A stretch of 64,000 nt of DNA, taken from contig NZ_AP022608.1 in the NCBI RefSeq assembly GCF_010728925.1, forward strand, positions 2,728,001-2,792,000, read 5' to 3'. Shown here in pieces: positions 1 to 8,895 of the stretch. Made by a program: the position numbers and the translations under genes. The notes under the pieces were generated by a model. That model was not told where the DNA came from. It saw only the letters and a program-made list of their open reading frames with translations, and searched no databases. Positions within the stretch are counted from its first letter, which is position 1. Each line of letters begins with the position of its first letter. The stretch is from Mycolicibacterium gadium (lineage in GTDB: Bacteria; Actinomycetota; Actinomycetes; Mycobacteriales; Mycobacteriaceae).

Positions 1-722
1 ATCAACGCGAGGACCGGGACGTCGAGCGCTCGCAACTGGTCAGCGGCGAACAACGTCGGTGCAGGCTGACGCAGCACGAAATCCCGGGTTCCCGAAGCGA
101 TCAGCGCAGCAGTCGGAACAGAATCATCGACCTCTGTCCCGCCGGTGATCCACTTGAGCACCCGGCGGCGCAGCGCCTCGGGCACAACAGCGGCGGGCAG
201 GCCCATGGGCACCATCATCAGCATGGTCCGGACCGGGATCGGCGCGAACGTCATCACTGGGTCAAGCAGGGTCAGCGACGTCACCCGGCCTGGCTTCAGG
301 ACCGCGTAATTGGTGGCCGACCATCCGCCGAAGGACACCCCCATGAGATGCGGAGACGTCAACGCCAGGCCGGCGAGCATCTCGTCGAACCACTGCGCCT
401 GGTCCTCGGCACTCCTCAATTCGCGCTCCTGCACCGACAACCCCGGCTCGCCAAGCAGATCGACCGCGAACACGGTGCGATGGGCCAGCAGACCTGGGAG
501 GTTGTCTCCCCACATCGGGGTGGACGCATTGCGACCCGGCAGCAGGACGACCGGACGCCCCTCGGGGCCCGGGAAGCGGTATACCCGGACCGTTCCGAAA
601 CTCGTTGGGATGTCGAAGGTCTGGTCGTATGGCGGGAGATCGGCCAGGCACTTCCGGTACGTCGCGAGGAAGCGGGCACGGCCCGCATCGCCGCGGAAGT
701 GCCCAATCCTGGGGTTCGGCAC
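1..722 (-). CDS. alpha/beta hydrolase (3' part lies beyond the window edge)
   Basis: Reading the minus strand from a GTG at 722 gives an uninterrupted frame to base 1. It starts VPNPRIGHFRGDAGRARF and contains VVLLPGRNAST near residue 60 (oxyanion-type loop), FAVDLLGEPG, and the nucleophile elbow GVSFGG (Ser), all classic alpha/beta hydrolase features. The C-terminal His region lies outside the window. The GTG overlaps the glmS stop as TAGTG, so translation is probably coupled to glmS. The substrate cannot be told; proline iminopeptidase-like and esterase-like enzymes share this pattern. Family assignment is firm, function is unknown. Confidence 0.8.
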   Translation of the reverse strand, partial: MPNPRIGHFRGDAGRARFLATYRKCLADLPPYDQTFDIPTSFGTVRVYRFPGPEGRPVVLLPGRNASTPMWGDNLPGLLAHRTVFAVDLLGEPGLSVQERELRSAEDQAQWFDEMLAGLALTSPHLMGVSFGGWSATNYAVLKPGRVTSLTLLDPVMTFAPIPVRTMLMMVPMGLPAAVVPEALRRRVLKWITGGTEVDDSVPTAALIASGTRDFVLRQPAPTLFAADQLRALDVPVLAL

Positions 723-2590
723 TACTCGACGGTGACGGACTTGGCCAGGTTGCGTGGCTTGTCGACGTCGTAACCGCGGGCCTGCGCGACGCCCGCGGCG
801 AAGATCTGCAACGGAATCGTCGACAGAAGCGGCTGGAAGAGCGTTGGCACCGCAGGAATCTCGATCAGGTGGTCGGCGTGCGGCCGGACGGTTTCGTCGC
901 CCTCTTCGGCGATGACGATGGTGACCGCGCCTCGGGCCTGTATCTCGCGGATGTTCGACAGCAGTTTGGCGTGCAGTGTCGCAGCGTTCTTCGGCGACGG
1001 CATGACGACTATGACCGGCAGGTCGTCCTCGATCAACGCGATCGGCCCGTGCTTGAGCTCGCCGGCGGCGAAGCCCTCTGCGTGCATGTACGCCAGTTCC
1101 TTGAGCTTCAGCGCGCCTTCGAGCGCGACCGGATAGCCGACGTGGCGGCCGAGGAACAGCACGGTCTGCGACTGCGCGAATCGCCGTGCCAGCTCGAATA
1201 CCGGATCAATGGTGTCGAGTACCCGCGCAACCAGGTCCGGCATGGCCTCGAGATCGGCGAACTCGCGGGCCACCTCTTCGGGATACTTGGTGCCGCGTGC
1301 CTGCGCAAGGGCCAGCCCGACAAGGTAATTGGCCGTGACCTGGGCGAGGAACGTCTTGGTCGACGCCACGCCGATCTCGGGTCCGGCACGGGTGTAGAGG
1401 ACTGCGTCGCACTCGCGAGGAATCTGACTGCCGTTGGTATTGCAGATGGCCAAAACCTTGGCCTTCTGCTCCTTCGCGTGCCGAACTGCCTCCAGGGTGT
1501 CGGCTGTCTCGCCGGACTGGGAGATGGCGACGACAAGCGTATGACGGTCGAGAACCGCGTCGCGGTAACGGAACTCACTCGCCAGCTCTACTTCGACGGG
1601 AAGCCGGGTCCAGTGTTCGATCGCGTACTTAGCCAACAGACCGGAGTGGTAAGCCGTGCCGCAGGCGACGATGAACACCTTGTCGATCTCGCGCAGTTCT
1701 TGATCGGAAAGGCGCTGTTCGTCGAGCACGATGCGGCCGTCGGCGAAATGGCCCAGCAGCGTGTCGGAGACGGCAGCGGGCTGTTCGGCGATCTCCTTGA
1801 GCATGAAGTATTCGTAGCCACCCTTTTCGGCGGCGGAGATGTCCCAGTCAATATGGAATTCGCGGGCGTTCGCGGAGTCGTCGGCGCCGTCGAAGTCTGT
1901 GATGCGGTAACCGTCGGCCGTGACAACGACTGCCTGATCCTGTCCCAATTCGACGGCATCGCGCGTGTATTCGATGAAGGCGGCCACATCCGACCCGACG
2001 AACATCTCACCGTCGCCGACACCGATCACCAGCGGCGTGGACCGTCGGGCCGCGACGATCGTGCCCGGTTCGTCGGCGTTCGCGAAGACGAGGGTGAAAT
2101 GGCCTTCGAGTCTGCGCAGCACGGCAAGCACAGAAGCCGGGAAGTCGCCCGCGGTGGGTCCGTGGCGGTACTGCCACGACACCAGATGCACGGCCACCTC
2201 GGTGTCGGTGTCGCTGGTGAACTCCACGCCCGTGGCTTCCAGTTCCGCGCGCATGACGGCGTAGTTCTCGATGATGCCGTTGTGGACGACCACGATCTTC
2301 CCGGCGGCGTCACGGTGTGGGTGGGCGTTGCGATCGGTTGGTCTGCCGTGGGTCGCCCAGCGGGTATGCCCCAGGCCGGTGCTGCCGACAAGGGTGCCCG
2401 CTTCGGATTCGGCAAGCGCAGTCTCGAGGTTGGCGAGCCGTCCGGCCCGGCGCCGTACCGTCAGGCCGCCGTTGCCGTCGAGCAGGGCGACACCCGATGA
2501 GTCATATCCGCGGTATTCCATCCTGCGCAGTGCGTCCACGACCACATCGCAGGCAGGACGCTGCCCGACATAGCCGACGATTCCGCACAT
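722..2590 (-). CDS. glmS: glutamine-fructose-6-phosphate aminotransferase (isomerizing)
   Basis: The 622-residue protein begins MCGIVGYVG. Cys2 is the N-terminal nucleophile of the class II glutamine amidotransferase domain (about residues 2-220). Two SIS sugar-isomerase domains follow, with SQSGETADT and STKTFLAQ marking the phosphosugar site, and the C terminus is the usual AKSVTVE. It converts fructose-6-phosphate and glutamine to glucosamine-6-phosphate, the first step to UDP-GlcNAc for peptidoglycan. glmM, the next enzyme of the pathway, lies about 7 kb away at 9246-10583. The length is normal for the family. A hydrolase gene is coupled downstream. Confidence 0.98.
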   Translation of the reverse strand: MCGIVGYVGQRPACDVVVDALRRMEYRGYDSSGVALLDGNGGLTVRRRAGRLANLETALAESEAGTLVGSTGLGHTRWATHGRPTDRNAHPHRDAAGKIVVVHNGIIENYAVMRAELEATGVEFTSDTDTEVAVHLVSWQYRHGPTAGDFPASVLAVLRRLEGHFTLVFANADEPGTIVAARRSTPLVIGVGDGEMFVGSDVAAFIEYTRDAVELGQDQAVVVTADGYRITDFDGADDSANAREFHIDWDISAAEKGGYEYFMLKEIAEQPAAVSDTLLGHFADGRIVLDEQRLSDQELREIDKVFIVACGTAYHSGLLAKYAIEHWTRLPVEVELASEFRYRDAVLDRHTLVVAISQSGETADTLEAVRHAKEQKAKVLAICNTNGSQIPRECDAVLYTRAGPEIGVASTKTFLAQVTANYLVGLALAQARGTKYPEEVAREFADLEAMPDLVARVLDTIDPVFELARRFAQSQTVLFLGRHVGYPVALEGALKLKELAYMHAEGFAAGELKHGPIALIEDDLPVIVVMPSPKNAATLHAKLLSNIREIQARGAVTIVIAEEGDETVRPHADHLIEIPAVPTLFQPLLSTIPLQIFAAGVAQARGYDVDKPRNLAKSVTVE

Positions 2591-2646
2591 AGCCTTTCAG
2601 GGTAGTGCAAGCGCGCCGGGAGACCCGCCTGCGCTACGGTCGTCTG

Positions 2647-3492
2647 GTGGCGCGGACAGCGAAGCTCTTCAACGGGTTGAAGCGCCGCGGCCCGCACCGC
2701 GTTTTGCGGGGTGACCTGGCGTTTGCCGGTCTGCCCGGCGTGGTCTTCACCCCGGAGTCGGGGATGAATCTCGCCGGTGTGGTATTCGGTCACGACTGGC
2801 TGACAAGTGATGACCGTTACCACGGAACGCTCGAGCATCTCGCGTCATGGGGCATCGTCGCCGCGGCGCCCGCGACCGAGACCAGCCTGGCGCCGTCGGT
2901 GCTCAATCTGTCTTATGACCTGGGCACGGCCCTCGACATCATTGCCGGGGTGCGGTTGGGACCGGGCAAGATCAGTGTCCATCACACGAAGCTCGGGGTG
3001 GCGGGACACGGTTTCGGCGCGTCCGCGGCGGTATTCGCGGCGGCCGGGATGCCGGGCAGGTTGAAGGCTGTGGTGGCGGCCTTTCCGACCGTCACCAAGC
3101 CTCGAGCCGAAGAGCCGGCGGCAACGCTGAAAGTGCCCGGGCTGATCCTCGCCGACCCAGGAGACCCGATGTCGTTGCGCTCCAACGCGGTCGAACTCGC
3201 ACGGGTCTGGAAAAGCGGAACCTTGCGCGACGTGAGCAGCGTCAAGGCCGGTGGGCTCGTCGAGGGCCGGCGGCTGGCCAGAGCGGTTGGACTGCCTGGT
3301 GCCGATCGCGGTACGCAAAAGATCGTGCGTGCGCTGATGACCGGATATTTCCTGCACATGCTTACCGGCGACAAGACCTACCGCGATTTCGCCGACCCGG
3401 AGATCGCGCTGCCCAAGGCGACGACGATGGACCCTTTCGCCGACGATCCGGTGGCTCTCGAAAACAAAGTCGTCGCGCTCTTGAAGCCCTGA
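2647..3492 (+). CDS. alpha/beta hydrolase-fold protein, Rv3438-like
   Basis: This protein of about 281 residues begins MARTAKLFNGLKRRG from a GTG at 2647. The frame is open back to a GTG at 2605, but the shorter form fits the length of the M. tuberculosis neighbour Rv3438 as I recall it. GVVFGHDW, SWGIVAAAPATE and GHGFGASAA (where the usual nucleophile Ser would sit, G-x-G-x-[S/G]) resemble dienelactone hydrolase or chlorophyllase-like folds. The elbow reads GHGFGAS, so Gly replaces the Ser of GxSxG. The protein may therefore be a catalytically altered member. It is divergent from glmS. Substrate unknown. Confidence 0.75.
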   Translation: MARTAKLFNGLKRRGPHRVLRGDLAFAGLPGVVFTPESGMNLAGVVFGHDWLTSDDRYHGTLEHLASWGIVAAAPATETSLAPSVLNLSYDLGTALDIIAGVRLGPGKISVHHTKLGVAGHGFGASAAVFAAAGMPGRLKAVVAAFPTVTKPRAEEPAATLKVPGLILADPGDPMSLRSNAVELARVWKSGTLRDVSSVKAGGLVEGRRLARAVGLPGADRGTQKIVRALMTGYFLHMLTGDKTYRDFADPEIALPKATTMDPFADDPVALENKVVALLKP

Positions 3493-3502
3493 GCGCGGCC
3501 AA

Positions 3503-3514
3503 CCAACCGGTTGG
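3503..3514. promoter_or_regulatory. perfect 12-bp palindrome, candidate operator
   Basis: CCAACCGGTTGG is a perfect inverted repeat, flanked by A and G, and lies 15 bases upstream of the ATG at 3530. Palindromes of this kind are common TetR-family operators in mycobacteria. No regulator gene is adjacent, so the cognate protein is unknown. It overlaps the region where the promoter or 5' end of the LLM oxidoreductase gene must lie. Confidence 0.4.
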
Positions 3515-3529
3515 GTGTATAAAGCACAC

Positions 3530-4576
3530 ATGTCGATGCGCACCGGGATCTTCCTCAACTACGCGGGCGGCTTCCTCGAGGCCGTCGATCAAATCGTCGA
3601 ACTCGAGAAGGTCGGTGTCGACGTCGCGTTCGTGGCCGAGGCCTACTCCTACGACGCGATCAGCCAGCTGGGCTTTCTGGCGGCGAAGACGACGCGCATG
3701 GAGTTGGCCACCGGCGTCGTCCCGATCTACATCCGCACGCCGACGCTGCTCGCGATGACGGCCGCCGGGCTCGACTACGTATCCGACGGCAGGTTCCGGC
3801 TGGGCATCGGCACCTCCGGCCCGCAGGTCATGGAGGGCTTTCACGGCGTCCCCTTCGACGCTCCGCTGGGCCGCACCCGCGAGGTGATCGACATCTGCAG
3901 ACAGGTCTGGCGCCGCGAGCGGGTGACGTACGACGGCAAGCACTATCAGATTCCGCTGCCCGCCGATCGGGGAACCGGCCTGGGCAAACCGCTGCAGTTG
4001 ATCAATCACCCTGTGCGCGAACGTATTCCGATCAATATCGCCGCACTCGGCCCAAAGAACGTCGAACTCACCGCCGAGATCGCCGAGGGGTGGCAGCCGG
4101 TGTTCTTCCTCCCGGAGAAGGCCGACGACGTGTGGGGCGACGCCCTGCGCGCCGGTTTCGCCAAGCGTGATCCCGCGCTGGGCCCGTTGGACGTCACGGT
4201 CAGCGCGCCGTTGGCGATCGGCGACGACGTCAACGACCGACTGGCGTGGACGAAACCGCAACTGGCGCTGTACATCGGCGGCATGGGCGCGCGCGGCAAG
4301 AACTTCTACCACAACCTGGCGACGCGCTACGGCTACGGCGAGGTCGCCAACGACATCCAGGACTTGTACCTGGCGGGCAAGAAGACCGAAGCCATCGCCG
4401 CGGTTCCCGACGAATTGGTGCGCGCCGTATCGCTGGTGGGTCCGCGCGGTTACGTCAAAGAACGTCTGGCCGCCTTCGCGGAAGCCGGTACCACCACACT
4501 TCTGCTGCAGCCACTGTCGGGTGACCGCGCCGAGACGCTGCGATTCGTAGAGGAATTGCGCGACCTACTCCCGTAG
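3530..4576 (+). CDS. LLM class F420-dependent oxidoreductase
   Basis: The protein has 348 residues and begins MSMRTGIFLNYAGGF at the ATG at 3530. The frame opens at a GTG at 3515, but that would run through the 12-bp palindrome. The motifs VAFVAEAYSYDAISQLGFLAA, ATGVVPIYIRTP and LDYVSDGRFRLGIGTSGPQV are typical of bacterial luciferase-like TIM-barrel oxidoreductases, which in mycobacteria usually bind F420. Substrate unknown. It probably forms a single-gene unit with its own promoter. Confidence 0.85.
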   Translation: MSMRTGIFLNYAGGFLEAVDQIVELEKVGVDVAFVAEAYSYDAISQLGFLAAKTTRMELATGVVPIYIRTPTLLAMTAAGLDYVSDGRFRLGIGTSGPQVMEGFHGVPFDAPLGRTREVIDICRQVWRRERVTYDGKHYQIPLPADRGTGLGKPLQLINHPVRERIPINIAALGPKNVELTAEIAEGWQPVFFLPEKADDVWGDALRAGFAKRDPALGPLDVTVSAPLAIGDDVNDRLAWTKPQLALYIGGMGARGKNFYHNLATRYGYGEVANDIQDLYLAGKKTEAIAAVPDELVRAVSLVGPRGYVKERLAAFAEAGTTTLLLQPLSGDRAETLRFVEELRDLLP

Positions 4577-4671
4577 CGATTAAGCCGAATGGCGCCAAGC
4601 CTGTAGACTGATCTCATCGGCATCGTCTGTTCTGCCTTTTGCCGTTTCTCGATCGTCACACCGAGCGCCGC

Positions 4672-4685
4672 GGATTGATCCGCGC
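4672..4685 (+). other. short stem-loop in the leader of the helicase gene
   Basis: GCGGAT-TG-ATCCGC can form a compact hairpin within the roughly 100-base region upstream of the helicase start. The leader also contains a GGAG ribosome site at 4713-4716. Long structured leaders are common for RhlE/DeaD-type helicases, but I cannot match this to a named RNA family. Confidence 0.3.
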
Positions 4686-4724
4686 CGGGCAGGACGACCA
4701 CACTCTACTTTCGGAGCTTTAACT

Positions 4725-6029
4725 TTGTCTGTTCAAATCACTGACGGCACAACGGTGCCCACATTCGCCGACCTCGGCCTGCCCAAGGCTGTCGTCGACG
4801 TCCTCGCCGGTAAAGGCATCGACTCCCCGTTCCCCATCCAGGCCGCAACGCTGCCCGATTCGTTGGCCGGCCGCGACGTACTGGGCCGCGGCCGCACCGG
4901 TTCCGGCAAGACGTATGCGTTCTTGTTGCCCATGGTGACGAGACTCACAGCGAGTCAGTCCAAGCGAGCACCGGGCCGTCCTCGTGCGCTCATCCTTGCG
5001 CCGACCCGCGAGTTGGTCGCTCAGATCGACGCCGCGCTTGCGCCGTTGGCCGCCGCAACGAACTTGCGGTCCGTCGTCGTATTCGGCGGCGTCGGACACC
5101 AGCCACAGATCGACAAGCTGCGTGCCGGCGTCGACATCGTCATCGCCTGCCCCGGGCGTCTGGAAGACCACGTGAACTCGCGCCATGCGGATCTGTCCGC
5201 CGTCGAAATCACCGTGCTCGACGAGGCCGACCACATGGCGGACCTCGGCTTCCTTCCTCCGGTGAAGCGACTGATGGACAAGACCCCTCGCAATGGGCAG
5301 CGAATGCTGTTCTCCGCCACCTTGGATGGCGGCGTGGATGTTCTGGTCAAGCGGTATCTGACCGATCCCGTCGTGCACAGCGTCGACTCGGAGCAGTCGC
5401 CGGTCGCGGCAATGGAGCATCACGTACTGCATGTCGAGAAAGCGGCCCGCATCAACGTGCTCGCCGACCTGGCCGCCTCGCCAGGACGCAAGATCGTCTT
5501 CGCCCGCACGAAGCATGGCGCCAAGAACCTTGCCCGTCAGCTGAATTCGCGCGGAGTTCCTGCAGTCGAGTTGCACGGCAACCTGTCTCAGAACGCCCGC
5601 ACGCGCAACCTGGCGGCATTCTCCGATGGTTCGGCCTGGGTGCTGGTCGCGACGGATATCGCTGCGCGCGGCATCCACGTCGACGACGTCACTCTCGTGG
5701 TACACGCGGACCCGCCAGTCGAGCACAAGGCGTATCTGCACCGGTCCGGCAGGACGGCGCGCGCGGGAAACGACGGCACCGTCGTGACGCTGATGCTCGA
5801 CGAGCAGGTGTCCGATGTGCGGCAACTGACGCGCAGGGCCGGCGTGAAGCCGACGATCACCCGCTTCCGCGGCCCGTCACACCCGGTGCTGCATGAGATC
5901 GCCCCGGGCGAGCGTTCCTTCGGTAAGCCAATCGTGCTCGCGGCCCCCACCCGGCCTGAACCTGTCAAGCCAGAGCAGTCCCGTCGGCGCCGCTCGAACA
6001 ACCGTCGCAGGCGCCCCGCCAACGCCTGA
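4725..6029 (+). CDS. DEAD/DEAH-box ATP-dependent RNA helicase (RhlE-like)
   Basis: The 434-residue protein shows the helicase motifs in order: Q-motif PFPIQAATLP, motif I GRGRTGSGKTYAF, motif Ia PTRELVAQ, motif II DEAD (in VLDEADHMADLG), motif III SATLDG, then ATDIAARGI and HRSGRTARAG for motifs V and VI. The C terminus is a basic Arg/Asn-rich tail (RRRRSNNRRRR) likely to bind RNA. The best start is an unusual TTG at 4725, eight bases after GGAG, giving MSVQITDGTTVPTFADLG. It remodels RNA, probably in ribosome assembly or mRNA decay. Confidence 0.92.
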   Translation: MSVQITDGTTVPTFADLGLPKAVVDVLAGKGIDSPFPIQAATLPDSLAGRDVLGRGRTGSGKTYAFLLPMVTRLTASQSKRAPGRPRALILAPTRELVAQIDAALAPLAAATNLRSVVVFGGVGHQPQIDKLRAGVDIVIACPGRLEDHVNSRHADLSAVEITVLDEADHMADLGFLPPVKRLMDKTPRNGQRMLFSATLDGGVDVLVKRYLTDPVVHSVDSEQSPVAAMEHHVLHVEKAARINVLADLAASPGRKIVFARTKHGAKNLARQLNSRGVPAVELHGNLSQNARTRNLAAFSDGSAWVLVATDIAARGIHVDDVTLVVHADPPVEHKAYLHRSGRTARAGNDGTVVTLMLDEQVSDVRQLTRRAGVKPTITRFRGPSHPVLHEIAPGERSFGKPIVLAAPTRPEPVKPEQSRRRRSNNRRRRPANA

Positions 6030-6085
6030 GCGCTCGATCCTGCCTGTGGATAACATCCACCGCGCGTCACAGGGCTGATGTAATG

Positions 6086-6101
6086 TCGAACACATGTTCG
6101 A
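6086..6101. promoter_or_regulatory. LexA (SOS) box
   Basis: TCGAAC-ACAT-GTTCGA is a perfect match to the mycobacterial LexA palindrome TCGAAC(N4)GTTCGA. It covers the ATG at 6094 of the DUF222/HNH gene, so LexA binding would block transcription initiation or elongation there. Several 13E12-family genes are known members of the M. tuberculosis LexA regulon. Confidence 0.85.
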
Positions 6102-7548
6102 ATCAGAGTTCGCGGGTGTCCATGACGCCGCTGTCGTTGCGGCCATCGCGGACCTGACCCGGGCGGAGGCTGCCGCGGCGGCGCGGCGCTTGGCGGCGAT
6201 CGCTGAACTGAGACATCGTCGCGTCATTGACGATGATGACCCGCGCACGTTTTGGGCGTGCGATTGGTGGGATTGCGCGGCCGCGGAGGTGGCGGCGGCG
6301 ATGAACATCAGCTCACGTAGGGCCTCAGGTCAGATGCGCATCGCCGATGCTCTACGCGATCATCTGCCCGCGGTGGCGGAATTGTTCCGCCGTGGCGACA
6401 TCAGTGCGCGGGTGGTCGGTGCGATCACCTGGCGCACCCAGTTCATCACCGAGGCGCCGGTATGGGCGCAAATCGATCAAGCCATCGCGAAGCGGGCGGG
6501 CCGGTGGGGTCCGCTGTCCGAGGACAAACTCCTCTCGGCCGTCGATGCGTTGGTGTTCGAGTTCGACGCGTCGGCGCTGATCCGGGCCAAGTCCGCGCAG
6601 CGGACCCGCGACTTCGTGGTCGGTGACATCGAGGACGAGAACGGCGTGACCTCGGTGTGGGGGCGGTTGTCGGCGGCGGATGCGGCGGTGTTGAAGAAGA
6701 AGATCGCCGCGATGGTGGCCACGGTGTGCGAGCACGATCCCCGCACGGCAGAAGAGCGTCGCGCGGATGCGTTGGGTGCGTGGAGCCACGGCAACGATCA
6801 CCTGCCGTGCGCATGTAAATCGCCGAACTGCCCAGCCCGACAGGCCAACCCGGCACCGAGGTCCTCGGTGGTCGTGAACGTCTACACCGACCAAGCGACC
6901 GTCGACAACGTGCAGAGATCCGCAGCGCAAGCAGCCCCGCCAGAGTCCTCTGCCCCCTCGACTCCCGTCACGGCGGGCACGGCGTTGTTGTCGGGGACCG
7001 AGGTGATGCCGACTCCGTTGTTGGCCGAACTGTTGCGTGATGGCGCCAACCTACGTCCGCTGTGCACGCCGGCCGAGGAACCCGAGCCGGGGTATCGGCC
7101 GTCATCGAAACTGGCCCGGTTCATTCGGGCCCGGGATCTGACGTGCCGCTTCCCCGGCTGCACCGCGGCCGCGCAGGTCTGCGATATCGATCATGTGATC
7201 CCCTACCCGCTGGGAGCCACGCATCCGTCGAATCTGGTGTGTTTATGCCGAAAACATCACTTGCTCAAAACGTTTTGGACCGGGGATTGGGACCTGACAC
7301 TGCGGCCCGATGGCGCGGCGGTGTGGACATCGCCGACCGGGCACACCTATACGACATACCCGGGATCACGGGCGTATTTCCCGGACTGGGACACCAACAC
7401 CGGAGACCTGCCGCCCCCACTGAAGCCGCAGACCTTCGACACCGGCCGGGCCGTGATGATGCCCCGACGAAAACGCACCCGCACCCAAGACCGCGAAGCC
7501 CGCATCAAGGCCGAACGCGAACAGAATTCGGATCCTCCACCGTTCTAA
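6094..7548 (+). CDS. 13E12-repeat family protein: DUF222 with C-terminal HNH endonuclease domain
   Basis: The protein has 484 residues. The Ala-rich N-terminal two thirds is DUF222 (13E12 family). The C-terminal part (about 345-410) is an HNH nuclease domain: LTCRFPGCTAAAQVCDIDHVIPYP then NLVCLCRKHHLLKTFW, with paired CxxxxC-type Zn ligands and the catalytic DIDH histidine. The start codon lies inside a perfect SOS box, so expression should follow DNA damage. These genes are repeated and recombinogenic in mycobacteria. Their cellular role is not established; a DNA-repair or mobile-nuclease role is inferred. Confidence 0.88.
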   Translation: MFESEFAGVHDAAVVAAIADLTRAEAAAAARRLAAIAELRHRRVIDDDDPRTFWACDWWDCAAAEVAAAMNISSRRASGQMRIADALRDHLPAVAELFRRGDISARVVGAITWRTQFITEAPVWAQIDQAIAKRAGRWGPLSEDKLLSAVDALVFEFDASALIRAKSAQRTRDFVVGDIEDENGVTSVWGRLSAADAAVLKKKIAAMVATVCEHDPRTAEERRADALGAWSHGNDHLPCACKSPNCPARQANPAPRSSVVVNVYTDQATVDNVQRSAAQAAPPESSAPSTPVTAGTALLSGTEVMPTPLLAELLRDGANLRPLCTPAEEPEPGYRPSSKLARFIRARDLTCRFPGCTAAAQVCDIDHVIPYPLGATHPSNLVCLCRKHHLLKTFWTGDWDLTLRPDGAAVWTSPTGHTYTTYPGSRAYFPDWDTNTGDLPPPLKPQTFDTGRAVMMPRRKRTRTQDREARIKAEREQNSDPPPF

Positions 7549-7550
7549 AG

Positions 7551-8894
7551 TCATTCACCCACCTGCGGCAGCTCATCGGCCGCGATCTCGCACGGCGTAC
7601 CCGCCGCAGACTCAGGCGCGGCGAGGGGTTCAATTGGAGGCGGGACCGGTGTAGGTGGTGGGGCCGGCTCAGCTTCGGCGGCAAGCGGTTCGGCGGACGG
7701 TCCTTCAACAATCTCATCTGCGGAGTCGGTTGCGGTGGGTTCCGCCTCGTCGACTTCGGGCTCCTCCGCAGCGGTTTCGTCATTGTCTTGCTCGTCTTCG
7801 TCTTCGTCTTCGTCGATCGGATCGAAATCGTCGGGTTTGTCCAGCTCGTCGGACTCGGGCAGATCGGACAGCGCGTCGTGCGACGTGCTCATCAAACCGC
7901 CGAGCAATTCGCCGAGTTGACCACCGAATCCAGACAATCCGCTGCCGATATCGGGCATCCCACCACCCATCGACGGCATCGACGGCATCGCGGCGGCGGG
8001 TGCGACCGGTGCCGTGGGCGCTACCGGCTCCGCCGGCGGAGGCGGCGCCAGAGCCGGTGCGGGCGGCGCTGCCGCGGGCGAAGCGGGCGACGCAGCCGCG
8101 GGCGCACCCGCGGGCGCGGCGGCGCCAATTGGCGGAGCCGCAATAGACCCCGTAACCGAACCCGTGCCCGCAGGCACCGTCACGACCTCGTCGCCCGAGG
8201 AAGGTGACCACGACGGGCCGAGCTGACCGGGGACATCGAATGAGATGGCCACATCGGAAATGAGTTCAGCAGCCGCGGCGTCGTAGGCGTCGGTCACGGC
8301 AGCCATCGCCGAGCGCATCGCCGTCAACCATTCAGAACGAACGTCGTTGGCAACAAACGGCCTGACCTCTTGATCGACCAATTCACTGGCGCTGGCGCGA
8401 TCACCCGCGCCGGTCGTGACTGTTTGCGCTGCGGCCTGCCAACCCGGACCCGCGCCACGCCCTTCGGCTGCCATCGTCGCAGCGACTTTCCCGTCGACGC
8501 TGTGCCACAACCGATCCCGTAGCGACCCCAATGACTCCGCGGCGGTACGCACCGCAGTCACCACAGCCGTCGAGGTCTCGCCGTGACGACGCAGGAAATC
8601 TCCGGACGCCTGCGCACCAACGCCGTCCCACGCAACCGCCATCGACGCGAGCTGCGCCTGCTGACGGACGAGCGCTCCCTCAGCCGCGGCCGCAGCCGCC
8701 CGCAGCGCCGCACAATCGGAGTCCAGCGCCTGCAGGTCGATTCCGTCCTCACTGCCGTACCAGTCGTGCACCTGCGATGCGTGCAGCGTCAGGTCCGGGT
8801 CCTGGTATCCGAGCAGATGGCAGGCCCACACGTAGTCCTGGATGATGCCCGCGGCGGGCCGTCCGTCGGCCAATCGTGAAGCAGCGTCGAACAT
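7551..8894 (-). CDS. Ala/Pro-rich protein, Rv3439c-like, probably linked to type VII secretion
   Basis: The 447-residue protein begins MFDAASRLADGRPAAG. Residues 1-215 are alpha-helical and Ala-rich with WXG100-like helical pairs (ASMAVAWDGVGAQASGDFLRRH). Residues 235-320 form a long Pro/Ala-rich linker, followed by an acidic stretch rich in Asp/Glu (DEDEDEDEQDND). It starts one base after the stop of the Rv3440c-like gene (TGAGATG), so the two are co-translated. That gene is EspC-like, which suggests the pair is exported or assists export, although glmM and rplM lie between it and ESX-4. No enzymatic motif seen. Confidence 0.7.
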   Translation of the reverse strand: MFDAASRLADGRPAAGIIQDYVWACHLLGYQDPDLTLHASQVHDWYGSEDGIDLQALDSDCAALRAAAAAAEGALVRQQAQLASMAVAWDGVGAQASGDFLRRHGETSTAVVTAVRTAAESLGSLRDRLWHSVDGKVAATMAAEGRGAGPGWQAAAQTVTTGAGDRASASELVDQEVRPFVANDVRSEWLTAMRSAMAAVTDAYDAAAAELISDVAISFDVPGQLGPSWSPSSGDEVVTVPAGTGSVTGSIAAPPIGAAAPAGAPAAASPASPAAAPPAPALAPPPPAEPVAPTAPVAPAAAMPSMPSMGGGMPDIGSGLSGFGGQLGELLGGLMSTSHDALSDLPESDELDKPDDFDPIDEDEDEDEQDNDETAAEEPEVDEAEPTATDSADEIVEGPSAEPLAAEAEPAPPPTPVPPPIEPLAAPESAAGTPCEIAADELPQVGE

Positions 8895-8895
8895 C

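Noticed and set aside
605..2500. A 631-codon open frame on the plus strand opposite glmS
   Set aside because: It is an antisense shadow caused by high GC at third positions; it has no family resemblance, while glmS on the other strand is unmistakable.
4006..4312. Minus-strand frames inside the LLM oxidoreductase gene
   Set aside because: They are shadows of a clear LLM gene, with no start signals or recognisable domains.
4719..5825. Long minus-strand frame opposite the DEAD-box helicase
   Set aside because: Antisense shadow; the plus-strand frame has all helicase motifs.
6045..6053. Perfect DnaA box (TGTGGATAA, reverse of TTATCCACA), also part of a 6-bp hairpin
   Set aside because: It is isolated, with no box cluster, dnaA/dnaN or AT-rich unwinding region, so it is not an origin. 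Chance or a local hairpin is more likely.
7062..8207. Long plus-strand frame running from the 13E12 gene into the Ala/Pro-rich gene
   Set aside because: Composition is Arg/Gly-rich as expected from antisense of a Pro/Ala-coding region; it is incompatible with two well-supported genes.
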